This document shows, one piece after another, positions 35,428 to 43,759 of a stretch of DNA of 64,000 nt; positions within the stretch are counted from its first letter, which is position 1; every line of letters begins with the position of its first letter. The DNA lies in the NCBI GenBank assembly GCA_963834715.1, contig CAWIDE010000001.1:62001-126000 (forward strand), written 5' to 3'. Made by a program: the position numbers and the translations under genes. The stretch comes from CAVSUZ01 sp963834715 (lineage in GTDB: Bacteria; Pseudomonadota; Alphaproteobacteria; Acetobacterales; Acetobacteraceae). The notes beneath the pieces were generated by a model. It saw nothing but the letters and a program-made list of their open reading frames with translations, was not told where the DNA came from and did not search any database.

Positions 35428-36803
35428 GTGCGAATCGATCTGGACAACCTGCCTGACGATCCCGCGACGCTGCAGCAAATGCTGCGCGACGTCGTGCGAG
35501 AGCTCAATACCGAGAATGACAAGCTGCGCCTGCTCATTCATCGGCTGGTGCGCCATCGGTTCGGCCGCCGCTCCGAGCAACTCACCGATGACCAGTTGCA
35601 ATTGGGGCTCGAGGATCTGGAGCAAACGGTCGCCGCGAACCAGGCGGCACAGGACACTATTGCACCAGAGCCGAAGGAGCAGAAGCGCCGAGCGGCACCG
35701 GCGCAGCGCAATCTCGGCGATCTGCCGGCACACTTGCCGCGCTACGAGGTGGTGGTGGAACATCGAGCACCGCGAGTGCCCCTGCTGTGGTGGCGCGCTG
35801 CATGTGATCGGCGAAACGCGCAGCCAACAGCTCGATATCGTGCCCGCGCAGCTTCGGGTGCGGGTCACGCGCCGGCCGCGTTACGCCTGCCGGGCGTGCG
35901 AGGGAACCGTGGTGCAGGCGCCAGCGCCGGAGCGCCCGATCGATGGCGGCCTGGCGACCGAGGCCATGGTGGTGCATGTGCTGGTCAGCAAGTATTGCGA
36001 ACTCGCTGCCGCTGCATCGACAGTCCAAGATGCTGGCGCGGCAGGGCATCGATCTGGATCGCTCGACGCTGAGCAACTGGGTTGGCCGAGCCTGCTGGTG
36101 GCTGAAGCCGCTTTATGACCTGGTGGTCAGCACGGTGCTGTCGTCTGAGAAGGTCTTTGCGGATGACACGACATTGCCGGTGCTGGATCCGGGCCGCGGC
36201 CGAACCAAAACCGGGCGATTGTGGTGCTATGCGGTGGATGACCGACCGTGGTCCGGTCCGACGCACCCGGCGGCGGCGTATGTATATTCCGAGGATCGTA
36301 AGGGCGCGCATCCGTCAGCGCACCTGGCAGCGTTTCGCGGTGTGCTGCAGGTGGACGGCTACGCCGGGTTCAAGCGACTGGCCGGGGACCGCAGCGACGA
36401 TTCGGTCAAGCTGGCGTTCTGCTGGGCGCATATGCGGCGGCCGTTCTTCGATTTCTATCAGGCGACGAAGTCGCCGCTGGCCGGGCATGTGCTGGCGCGC
36501 ATTCGCGAACTCTATACGATCGAGGCCGAGATTCGCGGGCATTCTGCCGATCATCGGGAGCGCATGCGCCAGGCGCGAAGTCGGCCGATCGTGGAGGCGT
36601 TGCATGCTTGGTTGCAGGAGCAGCTGCCTCGTATATCCGCCGTCTCCGAGCTGGCGAAAGCGATGCGCTATGCGATCCGGCACTGGCCGGGGTTGGTGGC
36701 ATTCCTCGATGACGGGAGGATCGAGATGGACACGAACGTGGTCGAGCGCTCGATCAGACCGGTGACCCTCACACGCAAGAACGCCTTGTTCGCCGGATCG
36801 GAC
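35428..36803 (+). pseudogene. tnpC: IS66 transposase TnpC, first element, 5' part (two indels, interrupted)
   Basis: This is the DDE transposase of the first element. It reads MRIDLDNLPDDPATLQQML with a leucine-zipper-like N-terminus and a zinc-binding HRECPCCGGALHV. Downstream come the VFADDTTLPVLDPG catalytic-Asp region and LAFCWAHMRRPFFDF. Two doubled bases, A at 35759-35760 and A at 36000-36001, break the frame. The gene then stops at GSD, where the second IS66 is inserted. The missing C-terminus lies at 39492-39686. Confidence 0.88.
36796..36803. repeat. Target-site duplication of the nested IS66, left copy (GATCGGAC)
   Basis: GATCGGAC precedes the GTAAGCG end at 36804. The same octamer follows the other end at 39484-39491. 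It encodes part of the GSD of the interrupted TnpC. Confidence 0.93.
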
Positions 36804-36863
36804 GTAAGCGTCGTCTGATCGACACCTTCCCGGAGCACGGGCTGCTGTTGGACACTGGCCTGC

Positions 36864-37325
36864 ATGGGCGAAGCGGTGATCACGGCAGAGGTTGAGCGTT
36901 CGAACGAGCGTGCGAACGAGGCTCGTTCGAGCGCTCGAACGGAACAGATCGAGCTGCGGGTTCGGCGTGAGCGGCACCGCCGATGGGGACCTGAGGAGAA
37001 ACTTCGGATTGTCCGCGAGACACTTCTCCCCGGGACGGTTATCGCGGACGTGGCGCGCCGACATGGCATTGGCACCGGCCTGCTCTACACGTGGCGGAAG
37101 GCAATGCTGGCCTCAATGGTGAGCGGGTTTGCTCCGGTGGAAGTGCAACCCGCCTTGGAGGCTGATAGCCCACCGCCAGCGCCTCCGAAAACACCGACCC
37201 CAGGCAGAAAGCCGCCGTCTGGGCGGATCGAAATCGAGTTCCCGAACGGGGTACGGGTTCGGGTCGATGGCGAGGTTGATGATGCCGTGCTGCGCGGTGT
37301 GCTGGCGACGCTCGACGATCGCTGA
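36864..37325 (+). CDS. tnpA: IS66 accessory protein TnpA, second element
   Basis: This is a 153-residue helix-turn-helix protein. RRWGPEEKLRIVRETLLPGT and DVARRHGIGTGLLYTWRKAM form the DNA-binding part. The tail carries RIEIEFPNGVRVRVDGEVDD, as in the family. It overlaps tnpB by one base. The N-terminal region contains a repeated SNERANEARSSA stretch rich in Arg/Glu. Confidence 0.9.
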   Translation: MGEAVITAEVERSNERANEARSSARTEQIELRVRRERHRRWGPEEKLRIVRETLLPGTVIADVARRHGIGTGLLYTWRKAMLASMVSGFAPVEVQPALEADSPPPAPPKTPTPGRKPPSGRIEIEFPNGVRVRVDGEVDDAVLRGVLATLDDR

Positions 37326-37670
37326 TGTGGCCGGCCGGAGAAGTCCGCATTTACCTCGCCTGCGGCGTTACCGACATGCGGGCTGGGTTCCATTCTCTTG
37401 CTGCGCGGGTCCAGACCGTGCTTCAGCATGATCCTCATGAGGGGGCAATTTTTGTGTTCCGTGGACGTAGAGGCGATCTGATCAAATGCCTCTATTATGA
37501 CCGGCAAGGCATGTGCCTCTATGCGGAAGAAGCTGGATCGTGGCCGGTTTGTTTGGCCACAAGCCAAGGACGGCGTGGTATCTCTGACCATGGCCCAGTT
37601 CTCCATGCTTGTCGAAGCAATTGATTGGAGAAATACAGCCTGGACAGCCAGACCGGAACTCGTGGTCTGA
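37325..37670 (+). pseudogene. tnpB: IS66 family protein TnpB, second element, apparent +1 frameshift
   Basis: The N-terminal two thirds are normal: MWPAGEVRIYLACGVTDMRA and FVFRGRRGDLIKCLYYDRQG. An extra G at 37525-37526 (GCGGAAGAAG) then shifts the frame. Removing it gives AKKLDRGRFVWPQAKDGVVS and a stop at 37670, for 114 residues. Read literally, the product ends at 37624 with an unrelated tail. Confidence 0.85.
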
Positions 37671-37738
37671 GCGGAATTTTTAATCCGACGCGGCGGATGT
37701 GGCTTGTACGGGAATCGTGGATTCGCTAAGCCTGTCGC

Positions 37739-39340
37739 ATGTCCGAGCTCGAATCGCTGCGCGTGGAGAACGCGACGCTGCGCGCCATGGTGGCGGAGCG
37801 TGACGCCAGGCTGGCGGCGGTCAACGACGAGCTGAAGACGGCCCGGCTCGAAATCGAGCAAATGAAACTGCGACTGGCCACGCTGCTGCGGCAACGTTAT
37901 GGCCAATCTTCCGAAAAGCTCGACCGTGAGATCGCGCAATTGGAGATGCGGCTGGAAGAGCTGGAGGAGAACGTCGCTGAGACGACCGCGGCGCAGGCCA
38001 AACAGTCCACCGCGGAACCCAAAGAACGGCCGGCCGCCAGGTTCCGTCCGAAACCGCCCGGCCGCAAGCCATTGCCGGCCCATTTGCCGCGCGAGATTGT
38101 GGTGCATGAGCCCGAAATTGCCTGTCAGTGCAACAACTGCGATCCCGCGCGCCTGGTCAAGCTTGGCGAGACGGCAACCGAAGTGATGGACAAGATCCCC
38201 GCCAGAATGAAGGTGATCCGCCATCTGCGGCCGAAATATGCGTGTCGGGTATGCGAGACCATCTTCCAGGCGCCGGCACCGGAGCTGCCGATCGAAAAGG
38301 GACGGCCGGGAGCCGGACTGCTGGCCAATGTCGCCGTCTCCAAGTATTGCGATGGCATCCCTCTCTATCGGCAGTCTGCGATTCTCGAGCGCGAGGGCAT
38401 CGACATCGACCGCGCCATCATGGCGGACTGGATGGGACATGTCGCGTGGTGGGTGCAACCCCTGGCCGAGCGCATCGGACAATACGTCATGGCACAAGAG
38501 GTCCTCTGGACCGACGACACACCGATTCGAACCCTGGCGCCGGGAACCGGGAAAACGCGCATCGCGCGGCTTTGGTGTTACGCCGTCGATCCGCGGCCCT
38601 ATGCCGGTCCGGGACATCCGGCGGTGTTCTATCGCTATAGCGCCGATCGCAAAGGCGAGCGGCCACGTGGACATCTCGAGGGCTTTAGCGGTTACCTGCA
38701 TTCGGATGCCTTCGCCGGCTACGAGGCGCTCTATCGGGGAAGCGGATCGAAGCCTCCCCGGATCATCCATGTTGCCTGCTTCGCTCATGCTCGGCGCAAG
38801 CTGTTCGAGGTATTCGAGACGACAAAGTCCCCCATTGCCGAGGAAGCCCTGCGCCGGATTCAGGAACTCTACGCCATTGAAGCGGATATCAAGGGCAAGC
38901 CCGCCGAGCAGCGCCAGAGGGAGCGTCAGGCTCGCAGCAAGCCATTGCTGGATGCATTCCGCGAATGGGCAGAAGGGCAACGCCGGCGGTTGTCCGGCAA
39001 GGCACCACTCGGCAAAGCCTTCCAGTACACGCTGAGCCGCTGGGATGCCCTGACCCGATATGTCGAGGACGGACGTCTTAGCATCGATAACAACCTCTCT
39101 GAGCGTCTCCTGAGAGGGATTGCGGTGTCGAGGAAAAACTTTCTGTTCCTTGGTTCCGACCGGGGAGGCCAAAGGGCAGCAGCGATTTACACGATCGTCG
39201 AGTCAGCAAAACTCAACAAGCTCGATCCTGAGGCTTATCTCGCTTCAGTCCTTGATCGGTTGGCTCGAGGTCATCCGATCAACCGAATCGACGAGCTTCT
39301 CCCCTGGAACTTCCAACCGCCAATGGCAGCTGCGGCCTGA
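37739..39340 (+). CDS. tnpC: IS66 transposase TnpC, second element, intact
   Basis: This is a full-length 533-residue DDE transposase. It has an N-terminal coiled coil (residues about 1-70), then a linker with Pro-rich RFRPKPPGRKPLPAHLP and a zinc-binding-like IACQCNNCDP segment. The catalytic region shows VLWTDDTPI (Asp), IHVACFAHARRKLFEV (helper His) and a C-terminal DNNLSERLLRGIAVSRKNFL with the catalytic Glu. It ends INRIDELLPWNF. It is the only transposase in this region that needs no correction, so it could act in trans. Confidence 0.95.
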   Translation: MSELESLRVENATLRAMVAERDARLAAVNDELKTARLEIEQMKLRLATLLRQRYGQSSEKLDREIAQLEMRLEELEENVAETTAAQAKQSTAEPKERPAARFRPKPPGRKPLPAHLPREIVVHEPEIACQCNNCDPARLVKLGETATEVMDKIPARMKVIRHLRPKYACRVCETIFQAPAPELPIEKGRPGAGLLANVAVSKYCDGIPLYRQSAILEREGIDIDRAIMADWMGHVAWWVQPLAERIGQYVMAQEVLWTDDTPIRTLAPGTGKTRIARLWCYAVDPRPYAGPGHPAVFYRYSADRKGERPRGHLEGFSGYLHSDAFAGYEALYRGSGSKPPRIIHVACFAHARRKLFEVFETTKSPIAEEALRRIQELYAIEADIKGKPAEQRQRERQARSKPLLDAFREWAEGQRRRLSGKAPLGKAFQYTLSRWDALTRYVEDGRLSIDNNLSERLLRGIAVSRKNFLFLGSDRGGQRAAAIYTIVESAKLNKLDPEAYLASVLDRLARGHPINRIDELLPWNFQPPMAAAA

Positions 39341-39483
39341 CGGCATTGCCGCCAGCCGGAACCGCAGCGCCAACACTGAACCACCAGTCACGTGCTTCCT
39401 CTCGGCGGGCTCAAATCGGCCCAGGCCAAGAACGTCTGGGCAGGGGCTCACGGCGTCAATACTGGTGCTCGCCTTACGCTTAC

Positions 39484-39491
39484 GATCGGAC
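39484..39491. repeat. Target-site duplication of the nested IS66, right copy (GATCGGAC)
   Basis: This octamer is identical to that at 36796-36803 and directly follows the CGCTTAC end of the nested element. The interrupted tnpC frame resumes immediately after it. Confidence 0.93.
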
Positions 39492-39686
39492 GGCGGAGCC
39501 CGGCATTGGGCCATCGCGATGACGCTGATCGAGACCGCCAAGCTGAATAGTGTCGAGCCGATGGCTTGGCTTACTGATGTGCTCGAGCGCATCGTCTCAG
39601 GCAAGACTAAGGCGAACGCACTGGAGGCGCTGCTGCCGTGGAATTGGCATCCGACTGAACTCACGGAATTGGCGGCAGCTGCATGA
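39492..39686 (+). pseudogene. tnpC: IS66 transposase TnpC, first element, 3' part
   Basis: It continues the interrupted transposase: GGARHWAIAMTLIETAKLNS, then VEPMAWLTDVLERIVSGKTK and ALEALLPWNWHPTEL. The frame matches that of the 5' part ending at 36803 when one duplication copy is removed. Its stop overlaps the accessory ORF start (ATGA), so the gene order is that of a once-complete element. Confidence 0.9.
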
Positions 39687-40012
39687 TCGATAATCCAACC
39701 CAGGTTGACCGCCTGATGGGGAAGCTGCAACAGGCTCTGCCACTGCCCGCGCGCCCCACACCCGAGCTGCTCGCCGCTCTCGTCGCGAAGAACGCTGCGA
39801 GCCAAACCTCCGCCGCCTGCTCAATCACCTGGATCAGCTACGCCGGTGACGAGGGAGGCATTGTGTGCCGCCTCGATTTTGGAGACGAGGCCAAGAACGC
39901 CGCGTTTGTCTCCATCACGCACCTGCGTTTCGATGCTCGTCTGCCTCTCGCCCGTGAGATTATCGCCTACCAGAAGCACCGCGTGAAACGCATCCAGCGG
40001 CAGCCGGCGTAA
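39683..40012 (+). CDS. Accessory ORF of the first IS66 element, function unknown
   Basis: This is a 109-residue protein beginning MIDNPTQVDRLMGKLQQALP and ending HRVKRIQRQPA. It shows no membrane segment or recognised motif. It starts within the tnpC stop codon and lies inside the element's right end, so it appears to be a genuine fourth gene of this IS66 type. I do not recognise a characterised family. Confidence 0.65.
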   Translation: MIDNPTQVDRLMGKLQQALPLPARPTPELLAALVAKNAASQTSAACSITWISYAGDEGGIVCRLDFGDEAKNAAFVSITHLRFDARLPLAREIIAYQKHRVKRIQRQPA

Positions 40013-40044
40013 TCCACCCCAGCACAGAGGATGGGCCGGCCTCT

Positions 40045-40160
40045 GATACGCCGCACGGCTGCCGTCAAGGAAAATCGGGCAGGGTCTCGCCGCAACGCTT
40101 ACGATACGCCGCACGGCTGCCGTCAAGGAAAATCGGGCAGGGTCTCGCCGCAACGCTTAC
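40045..40160. repeat. 58-bp tandem duplication at the right end of the first IS66
   Basis: Two direct copies (40045-40102 and 40103-40160) each end in CGCAACGCTTAC, an IS66-type terminus. Either copy could be the true right end of the first element. Reverse-complemented, the end reads GTAAGCGTTGCGGCGAGACC, which pairs imperfectly with the left end. Confidence 0.8.
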
Positions 40161-40177
40161 GATCAGACGACGCTTAC
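40161..40177 (-). repeat. 17-bp scar matching the left end of the nested IS66
   Basis: GATCAGACGACGCTTAC is the exact reverse complement of 36804-36820. It sits between the duplicated right end of the first element and the inverted 298-bp left-end copy. Confidence 0.8.
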
Positions 40178-40475
40178 ACAGTTCTCGACGCCAGGTATAA
40201 AGCTGCCCCGTACCGATCGCGTATTTGCGCGCCACCTCGCTCGGGGTCAGTTCGGGCCCGAGGCTCTCAGCCACAATCTCGCGCTTTTGCTCCAGCGTCC
40301 AACTCCGCCGGCGCTCGCCCCGCGTGATAACCTCCACTCGGACGTTGTGTGCGCTCTTACGATCTGTCGTATGAGCGCTCTCATCAGGGCCGGATCCGTT
40401 TAGCGTCTCATCCATGCGGCCCTTCGATCACACGAATGCCGCGCGCCGCCCATGTGGTGCCGCCAAATCGCTTAC
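40178..40475 (-). repeat. 298-bp inverted repeat, right copy, with truncated tnpA
   Basis: This is the inverted copy of 34477-34774. On the minus strand it holds the start of tnpA at 40415 (MDETLNGSGPDESAHTTDRK), cut after TWRREL at the scar. It provides the outer end of the composite: GTAAGCGATTTGGCGG reading inward. Confidence 0.88.
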
Positions 40476-40483
40476 CCTTCCCC
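40476..40483. repeat. Target-site duplication, right copy (CCTTCCCC)
   Basis: This octamer is identical to that at 34469-34476 and marks the right boundary of the composite. It lies within the codons for GEG of the interrupted regulator. Confidence 0.92.
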
Positions 40484-43400
40484 GCACCGGCCTGATGGAA
40501 GGCGTAGCAACAACTGGCCCTTTAAGCGGTGCAGTTCCGCATCCCAGAAGCGCACCCCGCTCTCCTCCGCAAAGCGCAGTGCGTCCTCGAGCACCTCGAT
40601 CCCCATCGCCTCCTCCCCGGCGGTAAGGTAGGCTGCCGCTAACAACGCCTGGAAATAGGGCTCGAACTCACGCAGACCTAAGTCAATCCAACGGTCCAAG
40701 CCCTGGCGGAATTCCGAAAGACTACGTTGCGCCTGCCCCTGGTTCATCAGCACCCAACCACGCGCAAAGCCGGCTGTTGCCTCGTGCTGACCCAAACGTT
40801 GCTCGGCCGCCAACCGCGCCAGCCGATCGCCGAACATGCGGACGCTCGCCTCGTCGCGCCGCAATTGATGATAGAAAATGCCGTAGTTCAGGGCGTGCGC
40901 CACCGAGGGTGGATGCGCGATCTCTTCCGCCAGCAGCACCGAGCGACGGACAGGCTCGCCTGCGCGATCGGGATAGCCCAGAAACCACAGGGCCAGGCCA
41001 TTTTGCGCCCAGCCGCAAACGCCAGGGTCGTGCCCTCCGTAGACCAAGGCATGCGTTCCATGTTTCGCAGGGCTGTAGAGGGCAAGACCGCGCTCGGTGT
41101 GGTGGCGACACCCCGCGAAGTCACCATACCAAGTGTAGGTGCCCCAGGCGGAGTGATGGGCTTGGAGGCGTAGATCGTCATCGTCTGCTTGCTCGGCCAC
41201 TTGAAACAGCTCGTCGCTCAACTCGAGAGCCCGGTAGACCTTCCCGCCCGCCACATGAAACATCCACACCCCCAACCCACTCTTGAAGCGCTCACCGCTA
41301 TCGCCGAGGGCGCGGCTCAGCTCGTCGGCACGGTAATAAGCTTGCCCTGCCTCGGGAGCCGCCCATCCCCGCGTGGCTGCAAAGGCCGGACCGAGCAGAG
41401 TCTGAAACCGCAGCTCGTTGCGGTTGCGGTCCGGGCTGTCGGGGAGCGACGACCTGAGCAGGCGAATGCCTTGGGAGAGGTGCTCGATGGCCTCGACATT
41501 GGCCGACGTGCGCAGGGCGCGCTCGCTGGCGGCAAACCAATGATCGACGGCCCGTGCGGCCAAACCGCCCTCGGCGCAATGGCGGGCGAGGAGTTCGGGC
41601 TGCGTGACCGCCACCTCCGGAAAATGTTGCTCCAACACGTGCGCGATGCGCGCGTGCAGCTCCTTCCGGCTATCGCGAAGCAGAGTGCCGTAAGCCGCGT
41701 CCTGAACCAATGCATGCTTAAAGATGTGGAATGACTGCGGTGCAGTGCCGCGTTGAAAAATCAGTCCTGAACTTACGAGCTGATCCAACGCGTGCTGCAC
41801 CTCTACGTCGCTCTGTTGTGCCACGGCGGTGAGGAGCTCGTACGGGAACTCTCGTCCAATTGCCGCGCCAATCTGCGCAATCGCCTTCACGGTGGGGCCC
41901 AGACGGTCGAGACGGGCCATCAGCGATCCGTGCAGCGTTGAGGGTACGGCAAGCCTGGGCGACGGAATTCGTGAGAGCGCAACTTTCCGATGCCCTTCTT
42001 CGGCTCCGATCTCGAGGACCACCTTGGTCAGCTCCTCGATGAACAGCGGCACTCCATCCGTGCGCTCGATAATTTCGTTTACGATGTCAGCGGACAGCAC
42101 GTTGCTGCCGGCAACTTCCGCGATCAGCGATGCAGACTCACGCGGGTTCAGGCGACCAAGTGCGAGGAGGGTGACATGCGGCTGGCCGACCCAAGGCGGG
42201 TTGAATTCCGGTCGGAATGTGGCAATCAGCAGAACCCGTAGGCGCTTCACGCGATCCACTGTCAGCTGCAACAGCTTCAGCGAGGTCGGGTCGATCCAAT
42301 GCGCATCCTCAAAGACCATTAAGACAGGGCGTTGCCGGGACAGATGCTCCAGTTGCCGAATCATTGCCTGCAGCAACCGTTCTTTCTTGGCCTGGGGACT
42401 AAGTGCCACGGGCTGGTAGCGGTCGGAGGGCAATGACAGCAATTCGGCCAGGAGCGAAATGTCTTCCGATGGTGTAGGGGCTCCTCCGAGCAAATCCTCC
42501 AGCTTGCCCAGTTTGGTTTCAGGCGAGTCCTCCCGGGCAAACCCGGCCGCCCGGTCCAATTGGGTGATGATCGGATGCAGTGCGCTATCCTGGTCGTGCG
42601 TCGAGCAGAAGTAGCGCAGCCGCGTGTAGGGTTCACTTTGGAGTCTTTCCTGCACGGCAGTCACTAGCCGCGATTTGCCCACCCGGGCTCAGCCGAGAGC
42701 AGCACCACTTGCCCATCGCCGGACTTTGCTCGCGCCCAGCGGCGGATTAACCGCTCGAGTTCCTCCTCACGACCGACGAGCCGCGCGAGAGCGGCGTGGG
42801 CGTGCAACGCGTCGAACCGACTCTCGACCGCGCTTGGGCGGAGCACCCGCCAAGCCTGCACCGGCTCGCGGAACCCCTTCACTTTGATCGCTCCGAGATC
42901 CTTATACTCGAACAGATCACCCAGGAGCCGCCGGGTGCTCAGCCCGACAACAACGGAATTGGGCTCCGCCACCGCCTGCAAGCGGGCTGCCAGATTTGGC
43001 GTCTCCCCGACAATGCCGCGCTCCTGAGCCTCGCCCGAGCCCATCAGATCGCCCACGACGACCTCTCCGGTGGCAATCCCGATGCGGACCTGGAGGCGCT
43101 CGGGTCCTGGGACTTGCCCAACAGCATCGATGAGTGCCAATCCGGTGCGGACCGCCCGCTCGGGGTCGTCCTCATGCGCTTGTGGATAGCCGAAGTAGAT
43201 TAGCGCGCCGTCGCCCAAGTACTGGGCGACAAAGCCATCGAGGCGCCTGACCGTCTCTGCAACAGAGCGGTGATACGCAGCGATGACCTCGCGCAGGTCC
43301 TCTGGGTCGAGCCGAGTTGCGAGCGCAGTCGAGCCGACGATATCGCAGAACAGGACAGTGAGCTGTCGCCGCTCGGCGGACGCTATGGACGTCGATGTGG

Positions 43401-43599
43401 CGCCAAGCGCAGCCGTTATTGTGGTCGGAGCGGGCGTATGGCTCGGCCTCGCCAGCGTAGCGCCACATTCGGAGCAGAACTTCGCGCCAGGGGTGTTTTC
43501 ATGGCCGCACGACAGACAGCGCGCCGGCAGTGCCGCCCCGCATTGGTTGCAGAACTTGCTTCCCTCCTGCGTCGCCGCCCGGCAGCTCGGACATTCCAT
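40476..43599 (-). pseudogene. Zinc-ribbon/adenylate cyclase/AAA-ATPase/TPR regulator, interrupted
   Basis: This is a large multidomain signalling protein, about 1110 aa when rebuilt. From the ATG at 43599 it has two zinc ribbons (MECPSCRAATQEGSKFCNQCG and CLSCGHENTPGAKFCSECG), then a class III nucleotidyl cyclase domain (LTVLFCDIVGSTALATRLDP, GDGALIYFGYP). An AAA/NTPase domain (MVFEDAHWIDPTSLKLL) and a long TPR-like region follow. A missing G near 42682-42684 breaks the P-loop: EPGW instead of EPGVGKSR. The frame resumes at once. The 3' end is cut at 40483 by the IS66 composite and continues at 34476-34246. The protein is probably inactive because of the insertion. Confidence 0.88.
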
Positions 43600-43759
43600 A
43601 TCGTCCTCGCAAGGCTGTAAAGCACAGCGAGGGGACTCTAGCGCAGACCGGCATAGAACGCCACGCGCCACGGAGCTCGGAGCCGCGGCTGGTATCGCCT
43701 GAAATGCCGAGTAGGGAGGTGCCTTCTAGGTTGGATGGGGATGCTGAATAGCTCTCTAG
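43600..43759. other. Gap between the cyclase gene and the IS1380 element
   Basis: It should contain the promoter of the interrupted cyclase gene. I see no ORF with family features and no clear promoter boxes. It ends with CTAG, the left target duplication of the IS1380 element. Confidence 0.35.

Larger units (their letters stand above)
36804..39483 (+). mobile_element. Nested second IS66 element, 2680 bp
   Basis: The ends are GTAAGCGTCGTCTGATCG on the left and, reverse-complemented, GTAAGCGTAAGGCGAGCACC on the right, with matching GATCGGAC duplications outside. It contains tnpA, tnpB (one indel) and an intact tnpC in the usual order. It differs clearly in sequence from the element it entered, so this is not a duplication of the host element. 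Confidence 0.92.
34477..40475. mobile_element. 5999-bp IS66-family composite structure
   Basis: It is bounded on both sides by GTAAGC-starting ends (IS66 ends begin GTAA) and by an 8-bp duplication. In order it contains: left end and tnpA, tnpB, and 5' tnpC of a first IS66; a complete second IS66 (36804-39483) inserted in that tnpC; the rest of tnpC; an accessory ORF; a duplicated right-end segment; a 17-bp scar; and a 298-bp inverted copy of the first element's left end. The outer duplication implies that the whole unit, or its precursor, inserted in one event into the cyclase gene. Confidence 0.9.

Noticed and set aside
37085..39172. 695-residue minus-strand frame opposite IS66 tnpB and tnpC
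   Set aside because: It is antisense to an intact transposase, with no recognisable domain.
40045..40160. CRISPR-like array from direct repeats
   Set aside because: There are only two adjacent copies of a 58-bp unit with no spacers, and the unit is an IS66 end.
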